Shown here: piece after piece, positions 15,519 through 25,200 of the stretch | Position numbering within the stretch: position 1 is the stretch's first letter | How the letters are laid out: every line of letters begins with the position of its first letter | Source of the DNA: JANOGU01 sp964499865 | GTDB lineage: Bacteria > Pseudomonadota > Alphaproteobacteria > Rhodobacterales > Rhodobacteraceae | Length of the DNA stretch: 38,936 nt | Reading direction: 5' to 3' | Assembly (NCBI GenBank): GCA_964499865.1 | Contig: CAZCPY010000011.1 | Coordinates: forward strand, 1-38,936 | The notes under the pieces: model-generated | What the model saw: only the letters and a program-made list of their open reading frames with translations | The model's database searches: none | What the model was told of the DNA's origin: nothing | Position numbers and translations under genes: made by a program

Positions 15519-15938
15519 GTGCCGCTGCACCGTAGCCTGCCCGTAGCCGGACTTGCCCTGATGCTTGCCGCCCCCGTGGCCCTTGCCCAGGGCGGCGGCG
15601 TGGAGCTGGAGCTGAATACGGCCGCCGACCTGGAAGGCGGCTGCCGTCTGACCTACGTGGCCACCAATGCCTCGGCCGCCGATCTGGACCAGGCGACCTA
15701 CGAGGTTGCGGTCTTCGACACCAACGGGATCGTCACGCGGCTCTTGCAACTCGCCTTCGGCGCGCTGCCTTCGGGCAAGACCCGGGTCGTGCAGTTCGAC
15801 GTGCCGGAAACCGCCTGCAGCGCGATGTCGCGGATCCTGTCGAACGGGCCCGTCGAATGCACCGGCGCCGGCGCTGCCCAGCCGACCTGCAACCGGCCGA
15901 TCCTGAGCTCGCGCGTCACCACGATCCAGTTCAACTGA
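15519..15938 (+). CDS. Small secreted four-cysteine protein, family not recognised
   Basis: The 139-residue product has a Sec signal peptide (MPLHRSLPVAGLALMLAAP, cleavage after ALA at residue 23). The mature domain of about 116 residues has four cysteines (42, 100, 114, 124), suitable for two disulfides in the periplasm. The alternating pattern (VELELNTA, RLTYVATNAS, YEVAVFDTNG, TRVVQFDVPE, SSRVTTIQFN) suggests an all-beta, immunoglobulin-like sandwich. The start is a GTG supported by GAGGAG eight bases upstream. It runs toward the kinase gene, separated by a GC hairpin. I do not recognise a named family. The neighbours suggest it may be a partner of the envelope kinase or the caspase-fold protein, which is an inference. 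Confidence 0.7.
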   Translation: MPLHRSLPVAGLALMLAAPVALAQGGGVELELNTAADLEGGCRLTYVATNASAADLDQATYEVAVFDTNGIVTRLLQLAFGALPSGKTRVVQFDVPETACSAMSRILSNGPVECTGAGAAQPTCNRPILSSRVTTIQFN

Positions 15939-15953
15939 CCGCCGCGGCGGCGC

Positions 15954-15972
15954 GCGGGGCCGGCGGCCCCGC
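15954..15972. terminator. Hairpin between convergent genes
   Basis: GCGGGGCC (15954-15961) and GGCCCCGC (15965-15972) enclose GGC, filling the 34-bp gap between the convergent stop codons at 15938 and 15973. There is no T-run, but the position fits a bidirectional transcription end. Confidence 0.45.
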
Positions 15973-18258
15973 CTAGCGCTTTTCCATCCTGAAATAGGCC
16001 ACGGCGATGCCCGGGCTTTCGCGCCTGGCCTGGAATTCCTGCCGCATGAAGGGCGCCAGCGTCTGCACCGTCACGTTGGCGGGGACGATGGTGAACTTGG
16101 GCACCGGCCTGTCGGTGGCCAGCGCGAAGACCAGCATCGGCATCGGCTCGGTCAGGTCCAGGTTCGGCAGGCTGATGCTGAAGGTGACCGACCCGTCCGC
16201 CTGCGGCACGAGGAAGGGCTCTCCGGCTTCGGCGATGGCCTTGCGGTCGGTCAGGTTCAGCGCCTTGCCCAGGCCGTTGATGATGAAGACGTAAAGCGAC
16301 CGGCCCGCGAGGCCCTCGACGCGGCCGACGATGGCCTCGTCGGTCTTGATGATGCCGGTCTGGTTTTGCAGCACCAGGCGCGGGCGGAGTGCCGTGCTGC
16401 CTGCCAGTTCGGACATCAGGCCGAGGATGTCGCACTGCCGGGGATCGATCAGGTTGACGGCCATGTCGGGTTCGACGCCATGCGCCGCGGTGAATTCGCG
16501 CAGCAGACGGGCGAACGGGTCGACCGAGGTGCCATAGGCCTGGATCGCCAGCGGCCCGCCAGCGGCCGAGGACACATCAAGGAAGGTGCAGGCCCCGGCG
16601 TCGAAGTTGTCGACAAAGGCCGCCTGCACCGCCAGCGGATCGTCGGCGGCGGGAGCCTCCGGGGCGGCGGGTTCTGCCGTGGCGGCGGGGGCGGCCGGGG
16701 TGGCGCCGGCCTGCGGGTCGACGGCCGCCTCTGGCGGTGTTCCGGGTGCGGGGTCCTGGCCGCCGTCCGTTTCCGGTGCGGTTGCGGGCGCTGCGGTGCC
16801 GGTCGGGGCCGGAGTCCCGGCGGCCGGTGTCTGGGGTGCCGGAGTCTCGGCGGCCGGAGTCTCGGCGGCCGGTGTCTGGGGTGCCGGAGTCTCGGCGGCC
16901 GGAGTCTGCGGTGCCGGTGTCTCGGCGGCCGGTGTCTGGGGTGCTGCGGGCGTTTCGGGTGCGGGTGTCTCTGCCGGGGCGGGTGCGGGGGCCGGAGCGG
17001 GGCCGCCGTCGAACACGCCGCCCACGTAGGCGCCGGCCCCGGCCAGACCCAGGGCCACGACCGCCAGCACGGAAATCAGGCCGCCCTTCGATCTGGACGG
17101 CGTCGGCGCAGGCGCGGGCGCGCCACCACTGCCGGGGATGCCGACCAGAAGCGCGTCGGTCCCGGGCCGGGAGGCGGGCACCGGCAGGCTGCCGCGCCCG
17201 GTGGTCGCGTTGCCCCCCGGTGCCGAGCCGCCACTGCGCCCGGCCGCGCCACCCGGCGAGGTGCCGGGCCGCAAGGCCGCCGCAGCCGCCTCGCGGATCA
17301 CCGATGAGGGCGCGATCACCGTGCGGTCGGGGTCGAACGACGGCTCGACATGCCGGCTGGGGATGTCGTCGGGATTGTCGAGCAGGCGGATCACCTCGGC
17401 CATCGAGGCGGGACGATGCGCCGGATCGGGTTCCAGCATGTGCTCCAAGAGCGGGCGCAGGCTGGCGTCGATCATCGACAGGTCGGGCACCGACCCGCGG
17501 GCGCGCACCGCCTCGACGATCGACTTGCCCATGTTCAGGACCTTGCCCTGACTGGCCGCCACCATCATCAGCGCCAGCGAGTAGATGTCGGTCCGGGCAT
17601 CGACGTTGCCGCCGAAGGCGCCCAGCTGTTCGGGCGCCACGAAACCGAACTTGCCCGCGAACTGCCCCTGCAAAAGCGTGGCATCGCCCTTCATCGACGA
17701 CTTGGCGATGCCGAAGTCGATGATCTTGGCCTCGGCCACGATGCCGCCCGACAGGATCACGTTGTCCGGCGACAGGTCGCGGTGCACGACGCCCACGCTG
17801 TGCGCGCGGTCCAGCCCCGAGGCCAGGCGGCGCAGCAGGACGCGCACCTCGCCGGGCGTCATCGGGCCCTGCTTCATGCGCTCGTTCATCGAGGTGCCCT
17901 CGACGAACTCCATCACCAGGGACGGGCGGCCGATCGCCGGGTCGCTGGTGAAGACGTGGTAGCGCACGATGGCGTCGTGGCCCAGGCGGCCCAGAACCTT
18001 GGCCTCTTTCTGGAACAACGCCACGATCATCTCTTCCTGCGCCAGGTGCGGCAGGACGATCTTGATCGCCACCGGGTCGCCGGTGTGGATGTTGCGGCCG
18101 CGGTAGACCTCGCCCATGCCGCCCTTGGAGATCAGCATCTCGATCTCGTAGGTGCCCATGATGCGGGTGCCGGCCGCCACGGCCGTGGAGGGCAGGGTCG
18201 TGGCCGGCGGCACGCTGCGCGCCGTCGCCATCGGCGGATTGGTGTTGTCGTCCGACAT
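15973..18258 (-). CDS. Membrane Ser/Thr protein kinase with extracytoplasmic C-terminal domain
   Basis: The 761-residue protein has a Hanks-type kinase domain at about residues 36-295. The glycine loop is SKGGMGEV, with Lys66 in VAIKIV, the catalytic loop HRDLSPDN with Asp161, IIDFGIA with Asp181 and VAPEQL with Glu210, so it should be active. A Gly/Pro-rich juxtamembrane part leads to one membrane helix (about 393-411, LISVLAVVALGLAGAGAYV). A Pro/Ala/Thr repeat stalk (about 420-500) follows, then a C-terminal domain of about 220 residues outside the membrane. That domain (DAGACTFLDVSSA to YFRMEKR) is not recognised and may sense or bind a ligand. Start 18258 lies 5 bases after the PP2C stop, so the two form an operon. 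Confidence 0.9.
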   Translation of the reverse strand: MSDDNTNPPMATARSVPPATTLPSTAVAAGTRIMGTYEIEMLISKGGMGEVYRGRNIHTGDPVAIKIVLPHLAQEEMIVALFQKEAKVLGRLGHDAIVRYHVFTSDPAIGRPSLVMEFVEGTSMNERMKQGPMTPGEVRVLLRRLASGLDRAHSVGVVHRDLSPDNVILSGGIVAEAKIIDFGIAKSSMKGDATLLQGQFAGKFGFVAPEQLGAFGGNVDARTDIYSLALMMVAASQGKVLNMGKSIVEAVRARGSVPDLSMIDASLRPLLEHMLEPDPAHRPASMAEVIRLLDNPDDIPSRHVEPSFDPDRTVIAPSSVIREAAAAALRPGTSPGGAAGRSGGSAPGGNATTGRGSLPVPASRPGTDALLVGIPGSGGAPAPAPTPSRSKGGLISVLAVVALGLAGAGAYVGGVFDGGPAPAPAPAPAETPAPETPAAPQTPAAETPAPQTPAAETPAPQTPAAETPAAETPAPQTPAAGTPAPTGTAAPATAPETDGGQDPAPGTPPEAAVDPQAGATPAAPAATAEPAAPEAPAADDPLAVQAAFVDNFDAGACTFLDVSSAAGGPLAIQAYGTSVDPFARLLREFTAAHGVEPDMAVNLIDPRQCDILGLMSELAGSTALRPRLVLQNQTGIIKTDEAIVGRVEGLAGRSLYVFIINGLGKALNLTDRKAIAEAGEPFLVPQADGSVTFSISLPNLDLTEPMPMLVFALATDRPVPKFTIVPANVTVQTLAPFMRQEFQARRESPGIAVAYFRMEKR
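16795..16990 (-). repeat. Tandem repeats encoding a Pro/Ala/Thr stalk in the kinase
   Basis: Units of 15 and 30 bases, built from segments such as GGTGTCTGGGGTGCCGGAGT and CTCGGCGGCCGG, recur at least six times. They encode alternating ETPAPQTPAA-type decamers just outside the membrane helix. The near identity of the units suggests recent expansion by slippage or recombination. Confidence 0.75.
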
Positions 18259-18263
18259 GCGTG

Positions 18264-19076
18264 TCAGTCTTCCGCCTTCCAGTGCTCTGCGCTGACCAGC
18301 GGGATATTGCCCGGGCGGGTCCGCTCTTCCCACGCGTTTGTCGCCTCGACCGACTGGCAGCGCACCACGACGACCGTCACATTATCGCGAGCCCCGCGCG
18401 AGAGTGTCAACTCGACAAGCCTGTCACAGGTCTCCTGCGAACCGCGATGCGACAGATGCGCCGCGATCTCGTCGTCCGCCACGTGCCCGGTCAGGCCGTC
18501 AGAGCACAGGAGGAACGTATCGTCATGCTGCAGCATGCCATAGTTCTCGTCCGTAGACACCTCGTCCAGCACGCCGATGGCGCGCGTGATGACGTTCTTG
18601 CGCGGCCAGGCGGCGGCCTGTTCGGGGGTGATCGTGCCCGCGGCCAGAAGCTCGTTCACCTCGGTGTGGTCCACGGTCATCTGCTGCAGCTCGCCCCCGC
18701 GCAGCCGGTAGATGCGGCTGTCGCCCGACCAGATGCAGGCATAGTGCCCGCCGAAGACCAGCAGCGCCACGACGGTGGCGCCGATCGTCGCGCCCTCCAT
18801 CGCCGCGGACCGGGCGCGGATATCCTCGTGCGCCAGTTGCAGGCGGTCCATGAAGCGGACCTTGAGGTCGTGCGCAGAGGTGGGCGTGCCGATCCAGGCG
18901 GCGTTCTCGGCGATCGTGCGGCTGGCGAAATCCCCCGCCTTGTGGCCGCCCATCCCGTCCGACACCAGCCACAGCCCCGACGCGGGGCGCACCAGAAGGC
19001 AGTCCTCGTTATGCTTGCGGACGCGCCCGTGGTGAGTCGATGACCCGGTGTCGAAGACGTACTTGACCTCGACCAT
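18264..19076 (-). CDS. PP2C-type Ser/Thr protein phosphatase
   Basis: The 270-residue protein has the standard PP2C (PPM) layout. HHGRVRKHNEDC near residue 15 and LVSDGMGGHKAGDFAS (Asp40-Gly41) are metal-binding motifs. GATIGATVVALLV, WSGDSRIYRLR, LCSDGLTGHV and GARDNVTVVVVR complete motifs 5 to 11. It has no signal peptide and should act in the cytoplasm, removing phosphate from substrates of the neighbouring kinase or from the kinase itself. Start 19076 (MVEVKYVFDTGS) is preceded by a GGGGGGAAAGG ribosome-binding stretch; a longer upstream reading would add an Arg-rich tail unlike the family. The kinase gene follows 5 bases after the stop. Confidence 0.94.
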   Translation of the reverse strand: MVEVKYVFDTGSSTHHGRVRKHNEDCLLVRPASGLWLVSDGMGGHKAGDFASRTIAENAAWIGTPTSAHDLKVRFMDRLQLAHEDIRARSAAMEGATIGATVVALLVFGGHYACIWSGDSRIYRLRGGELQQMTVDHTEVNELLAAGTITPEQAAAWPRKNVITRAIGVLDEVSTDENYGMLQHDDTFLLCSDGLTGHVADDEIAAHLSHRGSQETCDRLVELTLSRGARDNVTVVVVRCQSVEATNAWEERTRPGNIPLVSAEHWKAED

Positions 19077-19238
19077 CCTTTCCCCCCGAGCAACCAATCG
19101 GATCGCCGTCCCCACGGCACGAAATCGCGTCACGCTATGCGCCACCATAGGCCCAAAGCGGGGCCCGCGCCTAGTCACCGCGTGGTGTTGCGAACGATTT
19201 TCTTCTGGGCGCCGGGGCGGTTCCGGGCACCGGAAATG

Positions 19239-19267
19239 CCGCGGGGCCGGACGCGCCGGCCCCGCGG
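19239..19267 (-). terminator. Terminator hairpin downstream of the autotransporter
   Basis: A perfect 12-bp stem (CCGCGGGGCCGG at 19239-19250, CCGGCCCCGCGG at 19256-19267) has the loop ACGCG. It lies 22 bases past the autotransporter stop. Read leftward it is followed by CATTTCC, a weak T-tract. The remaining part of the 213-bp gap, toward 19077, must hold the promoter for the PP2C-kinase pair; I see no clear consensus there. Confidence 0.6.
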
Positions 19268-19289
19268 GGAAGGTCAGGGCAGGGCGGCG

Positions 19290-22200
19290 TCAGAAGGACA
19301 GCCGCACCTGCGCCGTGATCGAGTAGGCGCTGGTCACGCTGTCGCCGAAACGGGCGTCGGCGCGGATGTTGGCGTTCAGCTGCCGCGCGCCGCCCGGGCC
19401 GTCTTCCAGGATGCGCACGTAGTTCCAGCCCGCGCTGAGTTCGGCAAAGCCGCCGATCGACGAGGACGAGATGTCCTGTTCGTCGCCCGAGTTGGAAGCG
19501 CCCGGCGTCGGGTCGAAGGTCGAGCCGCGGTCGCCGCCGAACTCCTTGTAGTAGTTGCCCGAAACGAACAGCGTGGTGCCCGAGTTGCCCTCGGCGGCGA
19601 TCCGCGACCGCGCCAGCGTGCCGCCGACGAAGCCCACGGTCGAGGTGTAGGGGTCAAGCCGCAGCCGTTCCCCGCCGCCGAAGTTCAGCGTCGAGCCTTC
19701 GGTGCGCGAGACCGAGACACCCGCCGTCGGCACGAAGGCCAGGCCTTCCTGGTTCAGGGCGAGCGAATAGCTGATCCGGCCGGTGAAGTTGACCGAATTG
19801 GCGTCGAAGGTGCTGTCGTTCAGCCCCAGCGGCACCGCGGTGGGCAACGGGTTGCCGTCTGCGTCGACCGGCAGGCGTTCGTTCAGCGTGTATTCGGTGT
19901 TCTCGAACCGCAGCTGCACGTCGGTGGTCAGCCGCTCGCGGCTGAGCACGGCATAGACGCCCGCGTAGGTCTGGTCGAAGTCGGTCAGCGTGGTCGAGGT
20001 CAGCACATCGCCGCCGCCGGTGTTGAAGATGACCGGGCTTTCCGCCGAGCCGGTGTTGTAGCCGACCAGTCCGCCGAAGGCGCCGTCCCAGCCGTTGAAG
20101 AACCGCGCGTCGTTGCAGCCGAAGTCATAGCCCGCCTGCGCGCCTGCATAGCTGGCCGTCACCTCGTTCGTGCGGTTGGTAAAGCCGTTGAACGAGGTGC
20201 CCTCCGCCACCGACCGCCCGAAGACGCCGCGGAAGTAGCCGCCCTGCGAGCAGCCCTCTTCCGCCGCGAGGCCCGAGGCGAAGGGCGAGGAGGGGCGGTT
20301 CACGACGTTGGCGACCAGCGCCTGGGTCAGCGACACGCCCGCCGAGATGCCGCCGATGCCGGGGTTCGATTCCGCCACCAGCACGGTGTCGCCGCCCTGG
20401 TCGATCAGCGAGTAGATCGTCGTGCCGATGTCCTGGTTCACGCTGAAACCGGCGTTCAGCCCGGTCTGGCCCTGCACCACGACCGCGCTGTCGCCGGTGG
20501 CGAAGCCGATCCCTGCGATCTCGAAGGTGAAGGTCTGCAGGCCGCCGCCGATGGCGCCGGCGCTGTCGATGCGGTCGCCGTTGCCGTCGGCGTCATAGTC
20601 CATCAGGTAGCCCATCGCCCCGACCGACCCGGCCGGGCCCGCAAAGGTCAACACATCGACCGTGTCGATGACAGCGTCGTCGGCCATGTCGAAGACGCCG
20701 GTGCCGGAGACCGGTCCGGTGAAGGTCCCCGTGCCGTTGACTGCGGTTGTGGCGTTGTTGATGAAGGCCCCGCCCACGGTGCCTCCGGTGATGATGAAGG
20801 TCCCGGCGTTGGTGGTGCCGCCGGTGGTGGACAGCGTCTGCGCGCCCAGGTTCACGGTGCCGGTGTTGCCCAGCGAGGCAAGGCCCGTGTAGCTGCCCGC
20901 GGTCACGTTCAGCGTGCCCTGGTTGGTGAAGCTGTTCAGCCCGCCCGCCGCGTCGAGGTCCGCCCCCGACAGCGCGCCGGTCACGTTGAAGATGCCGCCC
21001 GTCTCGTTCGTCACGTCGGCATCCAGCGCGCCCTCGGCGTTGAAGGTCGCCCCGTTGGTCACGCTGCCCGCCAGCACGGTGCCGGTGGAGGTCACGGTGC
21101 CGGCGTTGACGTCGATCACGCCGGTCACGGACACCGCCTGCGCCGCAGCCGCCCCGCCGGTCAGCGTGGTGGTGGCGAAGGCGTTGTTGGTCACGCTGGC
21201 CACATCGGTGACCAGCGTCGCGGCGTTGACGTCCGAGTTCGCGACATCGCCCGAAGCCCCGGTGGTCACCAGAGCGCCGGTGTTCGACCCGTCGCTGGCG
21301 GTGAAGGTGCCCGCGTTGGTGACGTCCCCCATCGCGCCCGCGCCCGCGTCGGTGGAGTTGTTCACCACCGTCCCGTTTGTGCCGATGGTGGTCAGCGTCG
21401 AGACATTGCCGGTTGCGAACACCGTCGTCGTGTTGCCCGTCACGTTCAGCGTGCCCGCGCCGGTCACGGTGCCGGCGATGGCGGAGGCGGGGAAGCCCCC
21501 GGACGTGCCGTTCAGCGTCAGCGTCGCGCCCGAGGCGATCGTCACCGTGCCAAGCTGCTCGGCCTGGGAGTTGCCGCCGAGGCTGCTGACCACTTCATCG
21601 CCGTTGATGTTGAAGGCGCTGCCCGCGTCCATCGCCAGTTCCGCGTTCGACACGAAGGCGCCGCCGTCGGTGGCGATGATGGCGTTGTCGTCCGCGACGA
21701 TCAGCGTCGAATCCACCGAACCGGCGCCGCTCAGGACGATCTCCGACCCGGCAACGCCACCGGCCACGAGGTTGCCCGTGAGCAGGTTCTCGCCGGTCAG
21801 GGTCAGCGTGCCGCCGCCCTGCACGGTCAGCTGACCCGTCCCGCTGATGCCGCCGCCGTTGGCGTTGTTGCCCGCAAAGGTCGTGTCGGCCGATCCGGTG
21901 ATCGCGAGCCCCGCATCCAGCTGCACCCGGGCGGTGGAGGTCGCGGGGTCGGTGTCGCTGCTGGCCAGGCTGCCGATGAGCTCCTGCGTGCCCGACACCT
22001 GGAAGGTGCCGCCGTTGCCGACCACGACCGCGCCGCCGTCGTCGATGGCCGACCCGCCGGTCACCCGCAGGGTGCCGCCGTTCACGGTGGTGGTGCCCAG
22101 GTAGGCGTTCGCGCCCGACAGGACCTGCGTGTCGTTGCCCGACTTGGTCAGCCCGCCGTTGCCCGACATCGCGCCGGAATAGGTCGTGACCTCGCCCGCC

Positions 22201-25200
22201 GTGCCGTCGCCGTCGCCGCCGATGGTCAGCGTGTTGGCCCCCAGGTTGACCGCGCCCGCGCCCGCCAGCGACCCGATGGTCTCGGCGGTGGACAGCGCCA
22301 GCGTGCCGCCGGTGACGGTGACCGCGCCGGTATCGGCCAGCGCATTGCCGCCCGCGTTGTTCAGCGTCAGCGTCCCGGCGTTGACCGTGGTGCCGCCCGA
22401 GAAGGTGTTGGCGCCGGTCAGCGTCAGGTTCCCCGCGCCGCCCTTGGTCAGCCCGCCGGTGCCGGAGGCCACGCCCGCGTAGGTGAAGCCGGCGGCGTTG
22501 TTCACCGTCAGCACGGCGCCGCTCAGCGTCACACCGCCATCGCCCTGCAGGCCCGCGATGGTGTCCGCCCCGGTCAGCACGAAGGCGCCGGGGGCGTTGA
22601 CCGTCAGCACCTCGGTGTCGGCAAGGCCGTTGCCGTCGTCGTTCAGCGTGCCGCCCGAGACGGTGACGTCGTTGCCCGCGGTGTCGACGCTGCCTGCCGT
22701 GTTGAGGTTCACGGTGCCCGAGGCCACGGTGAAGCTCGCCGCGTTGGTGACCGCGCCGGTGATGTTCGTCGTCCCGGTCAGGGCGGTGATCGCGCCCGCG
22801 CCGTCGAGGGCGCCCGCGATGGTGCCGCCCTGCAGGCTTTGTGCGCCCGAGGAGGTGACGCTGGTCCCCGAGGCGATGGTGCCGCTGTTCTGCGTGAAGC
22901 TCGCCGCCGTGATGCTGACGGTGCCGCCGGTGACGCCGCCGCCCGACTGGCTGAAGGCGCCGGTCAGCGTCAGCACGCCCGAGCCGTTCACCGTGCCGCC
23001 GGTCTGGGTGATCGCGGTGAAGGTGTCGGTGCCCGACGTGGTGAAGGTGCCGCTGCCCGAGACGTTGACGGTGGTGCCCGCCGCCAGCGCATCGCTGTCG
23101 GTGGTCAGCACGCCGCCGGTGACGTTCACCGTGGCCGAGGCGATGGTCCCCGCGCCGGTGACCGTCAGCCCGCCCGCCGAGACGGTGGTGGTGCCCGCGT
23201 AGGTATTGGCCCCCGTCAGCGTGGTGGTACCGCTGCCCTGCTGGGTCAGCGTGCCGCTGCCCGAGATCACGCCCGCATAGGACAGCGCGCCCGACCGGTT
23301 GAAGACCAGGGCCGCGTTGTTGACGGTATTGCCCCCGCCCAGCGTGCCGGTCGCCCCGCCGTTGCCGATCTGCAGCGTGCCCGCGCTGATCGTGGTGGTG
23401 CCGGTGTAGGTGTTGGTGCCGGTCAGGATCAGCGTGCCGGTGCCCTGCTTGGTGAAGGCGCCGCCCGCGATCACGTTGTCGGTGATGGCGCCGGAAAAGG
23501 TGCTGCCCGCCGCGTCGCCCGCCGTCAGCGTAGCGCCGCCGTCGATGGCAATGGTGCCGTTGCCGGTGATGTTGCCCACCGTTTCGGACGCGAAGACCTG
23601 TACCACGCCCGGCGAATTGACCGTCAGCAGCGCGGTGTCGCTGAGCTTGCTGCCCGCGCCGATGAGCTGCAGGAAGCCGTTGCTGACCGTGGTCGCGCCA
23701 GTGAAGCTGTTGGCAATGGCCAGCGCCACGATGCCCGATCCGTCCTTGGTCAGTGTGCCGCTGCCGGTGGTGATGGCCGAACTCACGCTGATATTGCCCG
23801 CGCCGCCCAGGGTCAGGTTCTGGCCCGCCCCGGTGATCCCGCCGGTGATGGTGAGCTGGTCCGCGTCGGAATTGATCCGCGTCGCTCCGGTCAGCGTGAT
23901 CGCGCCGCTGACTTCGTTGTTGCCAGAGATGTTGCGGATCGCGCCGCCGTTCGAGATGCCGGTGCCGCTGACCGAGATCGCCTCGGCCACGGTGATCACG
24001 CCCGTCAGCTCCAGCGCCGCGCCGTTCGCGACCGTGGTGCCCGCAGCGGTCGTGCCGAGCGCGGTGCCGTTGGAAATGCGCAGCACGCTGCCCGCATCGA
24101 CCGTGGTCAGCCCGGCGTAGGAATTGGCCCCCGACAGCGTGACCGTGCCCACCCCGGTCTGCGTGACCGTGCCGGTGCCCGAGATCACGTTGGCCACGCT
24201 GAGCGCGTTCGACCGGTCGAAGACCAGCGCGCCGTCGTTCACCACGCCGCCGGTGCCAAGCTGGCCGGTGGTGCCGCCCGCGCCGACCTGCAGCGTGCCG
24301 CCGGTCTCGATCGTGGTGGTGCCGGTGTAGGCATTGGCCCCGGTCAGGATCAGCGTGCCGGTGCCGTTCTGGCGCAGCGCGCCCGCGCCCGACACGGCGG
24401 TGGCAAGGGTGACGGTATCCGACCGGTCGAAGGCCAGCGTGCCGTTGTTCGAGACCGCGCCGGTGCCCAGCGTGCCGTTCGTGGTGCCGTCGCCGACCAC
24501 CAGAGTGGACGCGGCGTTGATCGTCGTCGTGCCGGTGTAGGCATTGTTCCCGGCAAGGGTGATCGTGCCGGAGCCGGCCTGCGTCAGGTTGCCGGTGCCG
24601 GTGATGGCGTTGGACACCGTCAGCGCCGTGTTGCGGTTGAAGGTCAGCTGGGCGCCGTTCAGGACCGTGCCGGTGCCCAGATCGCCGCCGTTGCCGACCT
24701 CCAGCGTGCCCGCGATGATCGTGGTGACGCCGGAGTAGGTGTTGGCCCCTGCCAGGACCAGCGTGCCGACCCCCGATTTCGTCAGGCCGCTGCCGCCGGA
24801 GACAACGCCCGACAGCGTCAGCGTGCCCGCGGTGACCTGAACGGTCGAGGACGCGGCCAGGTTGACCGTGCCGGTCCAGGCGTTGGTGCCCGACACCGAG
24901 TTCAGCGCGCCGTTGCCGTCGTCGCCGGTGCTGGCCAGCGTCAGCGCCTCGCCCGCCACGGTGATGCCGCCTTCCAGCGCCAGCGTGCCGTCGCCGGTCA
25001 CCGAGGTGCCCGCGGCGGCGGTCCCGAGGCCGGTCGCATTGGTCACCCGCAGGGTGCCGTTCGAGACGGTGGTCAGCCCGGTGTAGGTGTTTGCGCCCGA
25101 GACGGTCAGCTGCCCCTCGCCGATCTTGGTGAAGCCGAAGGCGCCGGTGGAGGAGACGATGCCCGACTGCTCGGCCGCATCCGTCCCCAGCACCTCGAGG

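Noticed and set aside
12780..19076. Type VI secretion or a caspase-based anti-phage locus
   Set aside because: No Tss/Vgr/Hcp genes, reverse transcriptase, gasdermin, nuclease or sensor partner genes are present. The caspase-fold protein is exported and lacks the catalytic Cys, so a defence role is not supported.
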